Assembly: GCA_903869675.1 (NCBI GenBank)
Contig: CAIQAB010000022.1
Coordinates: forward strand, 62,001-126,000
Direction: 5' to 3'
DNA: 64,000 nucleotides
Source of the DNA: an uncultured Verrucomicrobiota bacterium
GTDB lineage: Bacteria; Verrucomicrobiota; Verrucomicrobiia; Opitutales; Opitutaceae
This document shows, piece after piece, positions 17,301-25,098 of the stretch. The notes beneath the pieces are model-generated. The model did not search any database and was not told where the DNA came from. It worked only from the letters and a program-made list of their open reading frames with translations. The translations under genes and the position numbers were made by a program. How positions within the stretch are numbered: position 1 is the stretch's first letter; the number at the start of each line of letters is the position of its first letter.

Positions 17301-18341
17301 TTATTCCCAATTCAGGACGAACTTGCCGTAGTAGGTGGTGTCGAGCTTGGACACCCCGGGACTGGGATTACTGGTGTAGTCGTTGTTCACACCCGTGCGA
17401 AACGTCCAGGGACCGGCCAAGGGGAACTCGACACTCGAATCATGGATAGCCCGGTAGTTGGTGAAGTCCTCAAAAGAGGGCACTAAGGTCACGTTGTTAT
17501 GCATGACCGCGGTCTTAAAATGATAGACGTGGGAAAGGCCGAGATCGAGACCGGCACTGCGCACATCCTCGTTGGAGGGATTGCCGTAGTCTTCAAAACG
17601 ATAGGAAATACCCGCGCGGCTGGTGAGCTTCTGGACGGGTAGGTCCTTGACCAAGTCATAACCAAGACCGCCGGCGGCCACGTTGTAGAAGTCGATATCT
17701 TTGACGTTATCGAAGCCACCTTCGTCGCGAACATACCAAGTCACGTGTTCCGAAAGGTAGCGGGAGTAATCGACGCCGACATGAAACTTTTCCTCGGACT
17801 TTAGTTTGTCGGTCTCTTGATAGCCAAAATCGGAATAGAAGAGAAGGGTGTCATCTGGGCTAGCCAGAGTCGCCTTGGCGCCGCCCGCATAGCCTAGCTG
17901 CTCGCTGTTACCGGTCTTGCCGGAGAGGCTGAAGGCGGCCTCGTATTTCCATTTTCGCATCAACTGGGCCACCGCGGGATCGATCTGGCCAGGGCCCCAG
18001 GTGGCCGCGACCTTATCCACCGTGGTGGAGATCGTGCCGTCCTTGCCCATGATCTTGATCTCACCGTTTTTCCTAGCCTCGACCCGGCCTTCCATCGTGG
18101 TGCCACCCGCCAGCCGGAAAAAAAGAGGTTTCTCAGTCTCGAGCTTCACCACCTCGCTCTGCTTAATGCTAACCGTGCCGGCATAATCGGTGACAAGGGT
18201 GATGGCGCCGCCGTCGACTTGGGTGACGGTTCCGATCAGGCGGGCACCGGTCTTGGTCTCGACGACATCAGCCCGAACGAGCGCGCCGCCGAGCGAAAGA
18301 ACGAGCAGCACACAAAACAAGAACAGGGAGTAGGGTTTCAT
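17301..18341 (-). CDS. DUF481-family outer-membrane protein
   Basis: A 346-residue exported protein. The signal peptide is MKPYSLFLFCVLLVLSLGGALVRA. The region ~25-115 holds two tandem small beta units (GARLIGTVTQVDGGAITLVT and GTTMEGRVEARKNGEIKIMG) resembling the Sm-like repeats often seen at the front of verrucomicrobial and planctomycetal DUF481 proteins. From ~140 onward is the DUF481 beta-barrel with alternating-hydrophobicity strands (ALVRAD to SKTGNSEQLGYAGGAKATLAS, GVDYSRYLSEHVTWYVRDEG), ending in the aromatic ...YYGKFVLNWE expected of an outer-membrane strand. The open frame runs far upstream to 19544 but that part is antisense noise; ATG 18341 gives the signal peptide. Confidence 0.85.
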   Translation of the reverse strand: MKPYSLFLFCVLLVLSLGGALVRADVVETKTGARLIGTVTQVDGGAITLVTDYAGTVSIKQSEVVKLETEKPLFFRLAGGTTMEGRVEARKNGEIKIMGKDGTISTTVDKVAATWGPGQIDPAVAQLMRKWKYEAAFSLSGKTGNSEQLGYAGGAKATLASPDDTLLFYSDFGYQETDKLKSEEKFHVGVDYSRYLSEHVTWYVRDEGGFDNVKDIDFYNVAAGGLGYDLVKDLPVQKLTSRAGISYRFEDYGNPSNEDVRSAGLDLGLSHVYHFKTAVMHNNVTLVPSFEDFTNYRAIHDSSVEFPLAGPWTFRTGVNNDYTSNPSPGVSKLDTTYYGKFVLNWE

Positions 18342-18449
18342 GGGTGCCACCATAGAAAAAGCCCTCTCTTCGCTGTCAATCCACCCCCTGCCCGTCCCGG
18401 CTCTTTTCGCACGCTCGACACACAGGAGCCACGCGCCTTCGCTCCCAAT

Positions 18450-19385
18450 GTGTCCCCATCCGTTATCCAACGCTCCCCGCTCCTCGTCGCCGACGGCTGG
18501 CGGGATTACCAACTGCTCCACTGCGGCTTTGGCATGAAACAGGAACGCTGGGGCCGTGTGAATCTCGTGCGCCCCGACCCGCAGGTCATCTGGCCCAAGT
18601 CCGACGGCCCCAACTGGACGGGCTGGGACGGCTTCTACCACCGCAGCCCCGAGGGCGGCGGCCGCTGGGAATTCAAAAAACAACCCCCGGAACACTGGAC
18701 CATAGGCTATGAACGGCTCGGCCTTACCTTTCGCATCCAGCCGACCAGTTTTAAACACACCGGTCTGTTCCCCGAGCAGGCCGTGAATTGGGAGTGGTCC
18801 TCCTCCCTCATCCGCGAGGCCCGCGCCACCGGACGCGAAGTCAACGTCCTCAACCTCTTTGGCTACACCGGCGCTGCCACCTGCGCCGCCGCCAAGGCCG
18901 GCGCCAGCGTCACCCACATCGACGCGTCCGAGGGCATGGTAAAATGGTGCCGGGAAAATGCCGCCCTCTCCGGCCTGGCCGACGCCCCCGTGCGCTACAT
19001 CGTGGATGACTGCCTGAAATTCGTGCGCCGCGAACTCAAACGCGGCAAACGCTACGATGCCATAATCATGGATCCGCCCACCTACGGTCGCGGGGCCGGC
19101 GGGGAGATGTGGAAACTCGAGGACAGCCTGTGGGAACTCCTGCGCGAATGCCGAGAGATCCTCACGCCGCGCCCCCTGTTTTTTCTGGTGAACGCCTACA
19201 CCGCCCGCCTCTCGCCGACCGTCGTGGCGAACCTGCTCCACGCCCTGCTCGGGGACCGCCCCGGCCAGATCACCGCCGGAGAGGTAGGCCTGCCCATCCA
19301 GGCCGACGCCACTCCAGGCGCCACAGCTGAATATGCTAAAATCCTCCCCTGCGGCATCTACGGCCGCTGGCAGTCCGGTGCTTGA
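18450..19385 (+). CDS. Class I SAM-dependent methyltransferase (RlmI/RlmK-like)
   Basis: About 311 residues from GTG 18450. The SAM-binding motif I is VNVLNLFGYTGAATCAAAKAGA, followed by acidic motif II THIDASEGMVKWCREN; the catalytic/specificity motif is DAIIMDPPTYGRG (a D-P-P-x-Y type). The layout resembles the C-terminal half of RlmI/RlmK-type 23S rRNA methyltransferases, without their N-terminal PUA domain, so RNA base methylation is likely but unproven. The start is chosen so that the gene does not run into the divergent DUF481 gene; the shared promoter gap is then about 108 bp. Confidence 0.8.
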   Translation: MSPSVIQRSPLLVADGWRDYQLLHCGFGMKQERWGRVNLVRPDPQVIWPKSDGPNWTGWDGFYHRSPEGGGRWEFKKQPPEHWTIGYERLGLTFRIQPTSFKHTGLFPEQAVNWEWSSSLIREARATGREVNVLNLFGYTGAATCAAAKAGASVTHIDASEGMVKWCRENAALSGLADAPVRYIVDDCLKFVRRELKRGKRYDAIIMDPPTYGRGAGGEMWKLEDSLWELLRECREILTPRPLFFLVNAYTARLSPTVVANLLHALLGDRPGQITAGEVGLPIQADATPGATAEYAKILPCGIYGRWQSGA

Positions 19386-19434
19386 TCCCGCGGATCGTTC
19401 GCCACGCGTCCCGGCCGCCGGCCTCCTCGCGCGG

Positions 19435-20460
19435 ATGCGTTTTTCCCGCGTCACCCCGCTCCTTCCTCTTTTCGCCGCCTCCTGCTTCGCCACCGAACCG
19501 ATTCCGGAAAAAGCCCCCGGAGGGCTGCGCCTCGGCTCCTTCACCGCCTACAGCGAGAACGATAATTACCTCTGGGATACCGACCAGTTCTATACGAACG
19601 GCTTCAAGTTCACGTTTCTCACCGGCAACTTGGCCTCGTTTGACACCGACGGGGTGCCCGAACCCATCCGCCGCCTCGGCTCCTGGGTGCCCTCCGGGCA
19701 AGGCTACAAACTTGGTTTTTCTTTCGGACAAAACATCTACACGCCCGCCGATATCACCGTCCCCACTTACCAAGCCGAGGATCGCCCCTACTCCGCCTGG
19801 CTATACGCAGGCCTGGCCTTCCACGTGGTCGAAGACACCGGCGATATCGCCCGCCTAGACGTGTATGAAGTCGATCTCGGCATCGTAGGCCCATCCGCCC
19901 TCGGACGCCAGTTCCAGAACGGCTTCCATCAGATCATTGAAATCCCGGGAGCCCGAGGCTGGGATCACCAAATTCACGATGAGCCCGGCATAAATCTCGT
20001 CTACGAACGCCGCTACCGCTTATCCACCCCCTCCGCCCGCCAAGGCTGGGGCGCCGACCTCATCCCCCATGCCGGCCTGTCTCTGGGTAATGTTTTCACC
20101 TACGCGAACGCCGGCACCGAAGTCCGCGCCGGTTGGCGCCTGCCATCCGATTTCGGCAGCAACCTGATCCGGCCCTCGGGCGATTCGAACGCCGACGCCC
20201 CACCGCCCGCCTTCGCCGCGTTCATCTTCGGTGCCGTCGACGGTCGCGCCGTGGCGCGGGATATCACCCTCGACGGAAACTCCTTCCGTCATAGCCCCTC
20301 AATCAGCAAAAAAAACTTCGTGGCCGACGCCTACATCGGCCTCGGTCTAACTCTCGGTGAATGGCAGCTACGCTACGCCGAGGCCTTCCGCACTCGTGAG
20401 TTCGACGGCCAAGACTCCGCCCAGATTTTCGGCTCGGTCAGCGCCACTTACCAGTATTGA
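19435..20460 (+). CDS. lpxR: LpxR-like lipid A deacylase family outer-membrane protein (DUF2219)
   Basis: 341 residues. A signal peptide is seen in MRFSRVTPLLPLFAASCFA. The mature N terminus has the LpxR hallmark SFTAYSENDNYLWDTDQFYT followed by NGFKFTF; the family uses Ca2+-binding Asn/Asp/Glu here to cleave the 3'-acyloxyacyl chain of lipid A. GFSFGQNIYTPADI, DRPYSAWLYAGL and NGFHQIIEIPGARGWDHQIHDEPG follow in the family order, and the protein ends in an amphipathic strand terminating in ...VSATYQY. Start ATG 19435 is preferred over an upstream in-frame ATG at 19333 that lacks a signal sequence and overlaps the methyltransferase. The symbol reflects family similarity; activity is not proven. 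Confidence 0.85.
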   Translation: MRFSRVTPLLPLFAASCFATEPIPEKAPGGLRLGSFTAYSENDNYLWDTDQFYTNGFKFTFLTGNLASFDTDGVPEPIRRLGSWVPSGQGYKLGFSFGQNIYTPADITVPTYQAEDRPYSAWLYAGLAFHVVEDTGDIARLDVYEVDLGIVGPSALGRQFQNGFHQIIEIPGARGWDHQIHDEPGINLVYERRYRLSTPSARQGWGADLIPHAGLSLGNVFTYANAGTEVRAGWRLPSDFGSNLIRPSGDSNADAPPPAFAAFIFGAVDGRAVARDITLDGNSFRHSPSISKKNFVADAYIGLGLTLGEWQLRYAEAFRTREFDGQDSAQIFGSVSATYQY

Positions 20461-20541
20461 GCACAAGCGGGCAGTATGCCTCCACCCGCGCATTTTCCAT
20501 TCGTCATTCGGCATAGCTCGTCCGTCATTCGGCCGAGCGCC

Positions 20542-21267
20542 ATGTCCTTCGCCGATTCCTACCACGCCACCACTGTCGCCCTCCTCGACTCAATCAGGGA
20601 TAAAAACCTGCCTACCCTCCGCGCCCTCGGCCCGATCATCGGCCGCTCCCTCGCCGCCGGAGGCGTGCTCCACCTTTTCGGCTCCGGCCACTCGGAAATG
20701 CTCGCCCGCGAGATCATCGGCCGCGCCGGCGGATTGATGCCCGTGACCGGCCTCTTCGACCCGGGCTACGGCTTTTCGGAGAACGTCGTCGGCTACGGCG
20801 ATCGTCTCGCCCGCCGCTACGAAAATACCTACGGCCTCCAGGCCGGCGAGTGCTTCATAATCATATCCAATTCGGGAAAAAACGCGTCACCCATCGAAGT
20901 CGCTCTGCATGCCAAATCACGCGGCCTCGTCACGATCGCCCTGACCGCCCTGAGCATGAGCACGACCGCGAGCACCGTTCACCCGGGCGGTCGCAACCTG
21001 CACGCGGTCTGCGACCATGTATTGGACAACGGAGGCGTGCCCGGGGACGCGGTAGTCGAGGTCGAACCCGGCCGCTTCGCCGGTCCTACCTCTACGTTAA
21101 CAGGTTCGCTACTGCTCAACCTGCTCGCCCTGGAGGCCGTCGGCTGGCTACGCGCCGAAGGCCATTCCCTACCCCTTGTTACCAGCCAAAATGTGCCCGG
21201 CGGCATGGAGGCGAACATCGCTCTGGCCGCTCGTTACCGGACCCGGCTGAGCAAACTGATCGGTTAA
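20542..21267 (+). CDS. SIS-domain sugar-phosphate binding protein (UPF0309-like)
   Basis: A 241-residue sugar isomerase (SIS) domain protein. VLHLFGSGHSEMLAREIIGRAGG is the phosphosugar-binding loop and FIIISNSGKNASPIEVALHAKSRGL the second SIS motif; GGMEANIALAARY near the C terminus also fits the UPF0309 family. The role is expected in amino-sugar or other phosphosugar metabolism; the neighbours do not fix the substrate. ATG 20542 is preferred over a start at 20476. Confidence 0.82.
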   Translation: MSFADSYHATTVALLDSIRDKNLPTLRALGPIIGRSLAAGGVLHLFGSGHSEMLAREIIGRAGGLMPVTGLFDPGYGFSENVVGYGDRLARRYENTYGLQAGECFIIISNSGKNASPIEVALHAKSRGLVTIALTALSMSTTASTVHPGGRNLHAVCDHVLDNGGVPGDAVVEVEPGRFAGPTSTLTGSLLLNLLALEAVGWLRAEGHSLPLVTSQNVPGGMEANIALAARYRTRLSKLIG

Positions 21268-21272
21268 ACGGA

Positions 21273-21482
21273 TCAATAATGAGGCGGCCGCTCCTCGGGC
21301 AGGGCCCCGCCCGCTTCTCCGGCGGCACCCGCCGCAGCCGAACGCTCACGTAGACGGGTCAATTCACGCACGATCCGGTCCAACCGCTCCGCCATTTCAA
21401 GCATCGCACGGTCCTGCTGGCTGACATGGTGCTCCAGCCAGGCCACCCGCTCCTCAATCCGCTCAATTCTCGGCTCGGACAT
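21273..21482 (-). CDS. slyX: SlyX family protein
   Basis: A 69-residue coiled-coil protein. IERIEERVAWLEHHVSQQD is the diagnostic N-terminal SlyX segment (heptad repeats, W at the E-x-x-x-W-L-E position) and the tail GGALPEERPPHY carries the common P-P-H-Y end of the family. Function of SlyX is unknown. Its first 20 bp overlap the end of the upstream 95-aa gene on the same strand, implying coupling. Confidence 0.85.
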   Translation of the reverse strand: MSEPRIERIEERVAWLEHHVSQQDRAMLEMAERLDRIVRELTRLRERSAAAGAAGEAGGALPEERPPHY

Positions 21483-21750
21483 TGGCCCCCCCTTCGGAAA
21501 TAGCGCGCAACACCCCCGCTGCGATCGCCGCACACTGGGTTTCCTCGATAGGCGTCCGGGCCTTCAACCGCCGGCACAACTCGAGTTCATTCAGGCCGAG
21601 CATTAACCGATTGGTCGCGACCACACGCACCGGATCCGCGGCCAGCACCTCGAACGCCGCCTCGCCGGCAACCGGGATTAAAACTTTATAGCTCAAGCCG
21701 GCCGAGGCCGGGGCAGGGATAGTAACGTCTTCGACGGCGAGAACCTTCAT
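21463..21750 (-). CDS. Small conserved-looking protein of unknown function (95 aa)
   Basis: A 95-residue soluble protein starting at ATG 21750 (MKVLAVEDVTIPAP). It has a beta-rich first half (YKVLIPVAGEAAFEVLAADPVRVVAT) and a helical second half (NELELCRRLKARTPIEETQCAAIAAGVLRAIS). No family is recognised. The open frame extends to 22200, but the upstream part is antisense to the histone-like gene region and is ignored. It overlaps slyX by 20 bp. Confidence 0.55.
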   Translation of the reverse strand: MKVLAVEDVTIPAPASAGLSYKVLIPVAGEAAFEVLAADPVRVVATNRLMLGLNELELCRRLKARTPIEETQCAAIAAGVLRAISEGGANVRAEN

Positions 21751-21852
21751 GGGGATAATGAACGCGGCCCACGGAGGCGGACCGCACTTTGGGCGAGACA
21801 AGGCCGCCCCGGCCTGCAAGTCGAGCGCAAGGGCGCCCCCGGCTGGACCAAT

Positions 21853-21885
21853 AAAAAACCGCCGCCTCCTTTCGGAGGCGGCGGT
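21853..21885 (-). terminator. Strong intrinsic terminator after the histone-like gene
   Basis: Perfect 12-bp stem ACCGCCGCCTCC / GGAGGCGGCGGT (21858-21869 and 21874-21885) with a 4-nt loop; on the minus strand it runs into six T (complement of AAAAAA, 21853-21858). It is 48 bp after the stop of the lysine/alanine-rich gene. Confidence 0.92.
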
Positions 21886-21932
21886 CGTAGGCTGCGCTGA
21901 AGCGCGACCGCTGGTCGTAAAGGTCGTAGACC

Positions 21933-22094
21933 TTACTTCTTCGCGGCAGGCTTCTTCGCTGCGGCCTTGGCGGCCGGCTTCTTGGCGGCAGCCTTGGCGG
22001 CGGGCTTCTTCGCCGCGGCTTTGGCGGCGGGCTTCTTCGCTGCGGCTTTGGCGGCCGGAGCGGCTTTCTTTACGGTCTTTTTGGCAGTGGCCAT
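21933..22094 (-). CDS. Histone-H1-like lysine/alanine-rich DNA-binding peptide
   Basis: A 53-residue peptide: MATAKKTVKKAAPAAKAAAK followed by four near-identical KKPAAKAAA-type units. It is almost entirely Lys, Ala and Pro, the composition of the C-terminal domain of histone H1 and of bacterial Hc1/AlgP-like proteins; such tails bind DNA by charge. A strong AGGAG ribosome-binding site (22106-22102) lies 7 nt before the ATG, and a strong terminator follows, both supporting high expression. The in-frame extension to 22223 lacks this composition and is not used. It is a stand-alone gene with its own promoter region. Confidence 0.85.
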   Translation of the reverse strand: MATAKKTVKKAAPAAKAAAKKPAAKAAAKKPAAKAAAKKPAAKAAAKKPAAKK

Positions 22095-22273
22095 GATGTA
22101 TCTCCTGTTGTTGGTTTGGTTCTGGGTCTGACACCGGACGAAGACCTTGGGGAAAGGCCCGCCGGACACCGCGCATTTTGCGCTGCGTGAGCGGCAGCAT
22201 TCATGGCGACGGTTTCTTTGCAAGCAAGAGATGCGATTGAAGCGCGTTTTTTTGAAAAAAGCAATTTGTATCC

Positions 22274-22279
22274 ATTATA
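22274..22279 (-). promoter_or_regulatory. Candidate -10 box for the histone-like gene
   Basis: The minus strand reads TATAAT at 22279-22274 within an AT-rich patch of the 278-bp gap between the histone-like gene and the CNNM/CBS gene. No clear -35 hexamer is seen at the expected distance. Use would give a leader of roughly 170 nt. Confidence 0.3.
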
Positions 22280-22291
22280 AAGATACGTATT

Positions 22292-22315
22292 AAAGACCGG
22301 TTCGGACCGGTTTTT
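22292..22315 (+). terminator. Terminator-like hairpin in the leader of the CNNM/CBS gene
   Basis: ACCGGT (22296-22301), loop TCGG, ACCGGT (22306-22311), extended outward by AAAG/TTTT to about ten pairs including one G-T, and ending in a T run (22311-22315). No gene ends here on the plus strand, so it may be an attenuator in the leader of the 22373 gene or a block against stray read-through. Confidence 0.45.
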
Positions 22316-22372
22316 AAGCCAGTAAATCCGGTTTGCTCCGGGCCAAGACGCGCTTGATGCTGAAGCTGTCCC

Positions 22373-23707
22373 ATGCACCAAGTTCTTCCGGAGCTCCTGC
22401 TCCTGTTCCTGCTCCTCCTCGCCAACGGCTTCTTCTCGATGGCCGAGTTGGCGGTCGTCTCCTCCCGCAAGACCCGGCTGCGCGAACTGGCCGAGGCCGG
22501 CGATCGCCACGCTGCGCGCGCCCTCGCCGTCGCCGAATCCCCCACCCGCTTCCTCTCCACTGTGCAAGTGGGCATCACCTTCGTCGGCACCCTCGCCAGC
22601 GCGGTCGGCGGCGCCGCTCTGGCCGACTCCCTCGCGACCGCGCTTGCCCCCCTCCCGTTCGTCGGCCCGCACGCCCGCACCCTCGGGCTCGGCCTAGTCG
22701 TCGTCGGGATCACCCTAGCCTCGGTGGTGATCGGTGAACTCGTGCCGAAACGCGTGGCGCTCGCCAACCCGGAGGGTATCGCCCGTCTAGTAGCCGGACC
22801 GGTGGCCCGGCTCTCCAATCTCGCGCACCCGGTCGTGGCCGGCCTTACTTGGCTCACCGAGGTTATTCTCAAGCTCTTTGGACTCGGCCTCGCCCGCGAC
22901 CACTCCGTTTCCGAAGGCGAGATCAATGACCTTGTCCAGCAAGGCCTGAAAACCGGTGCCTTCAATCCGACCGAGACCGAAATGGTCGCCGGGGTCCTCG
23001 GACTCGACCAACTCGGCGTCACCGCAATCATGACCCCTCGCCCCAAAATGGTCTTTCTTAATCTGGATGACCCCGACGAGGTGAACTGGAGAAAAATCGT
23101 CACCAGCGGCCACTCCCGCTACCCCGTCTACACCGCTCATCGCGACCAGGTGGTCGGTGTCGTCACGGTCAAAGCCCTTTGGGCAAACTCCGCCTTTGGC
23201 CTGCCCTCCAACCTGAAGAGCGTGATGTCAGTCCCGCTCATCGTGCCGGAGTCGATGACCGTGATTCACCTGATCGAGCAATTCCGCAAAACCGGCCAGC
23301 ACCTCGCTCTCGTGACCGATGAGTTTGGTGCCATGCAGGGTCTGGTGACCATGATCGACGTGATGGAAGCCATCGCCGGCGACCTGCCCGAGAAAGGTCG
23401 CCGTGCCGCGCCCGAAGCCCGCAAACGCGAGGACGGCTCATGGCTGATCGACGCCACTCTGCTAGTCCCCGAATTCAAGGAACTGCTCCACCTCGATGAA
23501 CTACCCCACGAGGACACCGCAGAATACAAGACCGCCGGCGGCTTTGTGATGACCTACTTCGGCCGCATCCCGCACGCCGGCGACCATTTCGACCACGCCG
23601 GTTGGCGTTTTGAAGTGATCGACATGGACCGCCACCGTATCGACAAAATCCTCGCCGCTCGACTGCCCGACGCCTCACCTGAAACCGAGGGCGATAACTC
23701 CGTCTGA
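22373..23707 (+). CDS. CNNM-type (DUF21) membrane protein with CBS pair and CorC_HlyC domain
   Basis: 444 residues. Residues ~1-200 form the DUF21/CNNM transmembrane domain (LLLLFLLLLANGFFSMAELAV start, TVQVGITFVGTLASAVGGAALA, SVVIGELVPKRVAL). Residues ~215-340 are two CBS domains (VTAIMTPRPKMVFLNL ... HLALVTDEFGAMQGLVTMID), and the C-terminal ~85 residues are the CorC_HlyC transporter-associated domain (DGSWLIDATLLVPEFKELL ... GGFVMTYFGRIPHAGD). Family members are linked to Mg2+/Co2+ efflux and adenine-nucleotide sensing through CBS. The old label hemolysin is historical. Confidence 0.92.
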   Translation: MHQVLPELLLLFLLLLANGFFSMAELAVVSSRKTRLRELAEAGDRHAARALAVAESPTRFLSTVQVGITFVGTLASAVGGAALADSLATALAPLPFVGPHARTLGLGLVVVGITLASVVIGELVPKRVALANPEGIARLVAGPVARLSNLAHPVVAGLTWLTEVILKLFGLGLARDHSVSEGEINDLVQQGLKTGAFNPTETEMVAGVLGLDQLGVTAIMTPRPKMVFLNLDDPDEVNWRKIVTSGHSRYPVYTAHRDQVVGVVTVKALWANSAFGLPSNLKSVMSVPLIVPESMTVIHLIEQFRKTGQHLALVTDEFGAMQGLVTMIDVMEAIAGDLPEKGRRAAPEARKREDGSWLIDATLLVPEFKELLHLDELPHEDTAEYKTAGGFVMTYFGRIPHAGDHFDHAGWRFEVIDMDRHRIDKILAARLPDASPETEGDNSV

Positions 23708-23810
23708 AACCCCGCCCGGCGAATAATCTGGGAACAATCGCCAGCAAGTTCCCCTTGTCGAACCGCGGCTAGGTCGCAACCTGCAGACCTACCGCCGTGA
23801 ACGCCGAATC

Positions 23811-24761
23811 ATGCAAGACCCCTTCACCGGACGCCCGACCCTCCTCAGGGGAGGCCGCGATCCCGGTCCCGCCGGCCAAGCCGCTCTTCAACACGATCAC
23901 CAGCGACGACTGGAAGCGTTCGCTCGCCTCGGCGCGGCAGCGCAGAAAGTCGGCATCGGAACGGATCCGGACGATGATCTCATCCTCTGGGAATCCGACG
24001 AACTAAGCCTGCTCGCCGGAGCGGATGCCCTGTGGGGCGAACTCGCCGCCGCCGCCGCCGCCTTTCGGGCGCTCGTGCCCATCGTGCCGCTCGGAGACTT
24101 CGGTTTTCCCGCCGACGACGAGGACCCCATGGGGGAAGGCAGCCCCCGCCTCCGCCGCATCGGCAGCGGCGTCGAAGCCTCGGCCTATCAGTCGGTCCAT
24201 GACGGGCTGATCTATAAATTCTACCTTCCACGCGAAGAGGGCCGCATCGGCGGCACCTTCGCTTTCACCGCTCGCACTCGCGCCGAAGGGCCCGACACGC
24301 CGGCCCTCCAAGCAGACGCATGCCTCGGCGGCTACTTGGATCTGCTGGAAAAATTAGCGCTTATCCTCGCCTTGGACGGCATGCCCACGGAAGTCGTCGC
24401 GGTCACCCCCGAAGGCGTGCTGGTGGCCAAACAACTGCTCGGCGACCGCCTGCCCGATGGCGCGGACGTGAGCAATTCGCTGCCGCCCGCCCTCATTCCC
24501 ATCCCCGCTCGCTTTCTCCGGGCCCACCGTGATCACCCCCGCCTCGCCTTCATCGGCGGACGCCCTTGGTTCATCGCCGATATCCACGCAAAAAACCTCG
24601 TGCGCGATCCTGCCGGTCGCCTTCGCGTGATCGACTTGCTCTCCGCTCCCTTTCCTTCCCGACTCGCGGCCGCCGATCCCCTCATGCAAGACTGGCTGGA
24701 ACGCGTGCAAGGCGACCCGCGGGCGGGTCTTCTGCCTGACTCCGCCGACGAAGATCTTTAA
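23811..24761 (+). CDS. Putative kinase-fold protein resembling kinase domains of polyvalent proteins
   Basis: A 316-residue soluble protein that I cannot assign firmly. Two segments recall protein-kinase-like folds: RIGSGVEASAYQSVHDGLIYKFYLP (glycine-rich loop plus a possible ATP lysine in YKF) and, ~130 residues later, WFIADIHAKNLVRDPAGRLRVIDL, which has the D-x-H-x-x-N ... D order of catalytic and metal-binding loops. This pattern is similar to the small kinase domains found in polyvalent proteins. The N-terminal ~100 residues (LAGADALWGELAAAAAAFRALVP) are helical and unrecognised. It stands alone between the CNNM gene and tRNA-Glu. Confidence 0.6.
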   Translation: MQDPFTGRPTLLRGGRDPGPAGQAALQHDHQRRLEAFARLGAAAQKVGIGTDPDDDLILWESDELSLLAGADALWGELAAAAAAFRALVPIVPLGDFGFPADDEDPMGEGSPRLRRIGSGVEASAYQSVHDGLIYKFYLPREEGRIGGTFAFTARTRAEGPDTPALQADACLGGYLDLLEKLALILALDGMPTEVVAVTPEGVLVAKQLLGDRLPDGADVSNSLPPALIPIPARFLRAHRDHPRLAFIGGRPWFIADIHAKNLVRDPAGRLRVIDLLSAPFPSRLAAADPLMQDWLERVQGDPRAGLLPDSADEDL

Positions 24762-24970
24762 ACACCCCGATGCGTTTTGGCAAAGAGCCCGGTCTGCAAG
24801 CATCGCTACCTGCTTTGATTAACTCAGTTTGAAATAAGCGGGACAGCGTGATCGCGGGCCAAGGCAAAAGCATCCACTGGAAAAACTGCCACCCGCTCCT
24901 CGCTAGCACTCATGCAAAAAATTCTGCTTGCACGACTGGGCGACCGCCGCACCGTCACCACCTCGGTCGA

Positions 24971-25048
24971 GTCCCTATCGTCTAGTCTGGCCTAGGACAC
25001 TACCCTTTCACGGTAAGAACCGGGGTTCGAATCCCCGTGGGGACGCCA
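24971..25048 (+). tRNA. tRNA-Glu (anticodon TTC)
   Basis: A 78-nt cloverleaf with encoded CCA (25046-25048). The acceptor stem pairs GTCCCTA with TGGGGAC; the anticodon loop CTTTCAC gives anticodon TTC; the T arm is CCGGGGTTCGAATCCCCGT. The anticodon stem has one C-A mismatch at its outer pair, otherwise the sequence is very close to standard bacterial tRNA-Glu. Confidence 0.95.
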
Positions 25049-25098
25049 ATTTGATCGAGCCTTTGACCGCCGGGTAACCGGTCGGGAAAATGAAGGGC

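Noticed and set aside
18342-19544. Upstream extension of the DUF481 frame, making a 747-codon protein
   Set aside because: The extra part lies antisense to the methyltransferase and LpxR-like genes and has no similarity, and the ATG at 18341 starts a good signal peptide.
21933-22094. Lys/Ala repeats considered as a simple tandem DNA repeat with no gene
   Set aside because: Strong ribosome-binding site, intact start, stop and terminator, and a well-known histone-like composition support a real gene.
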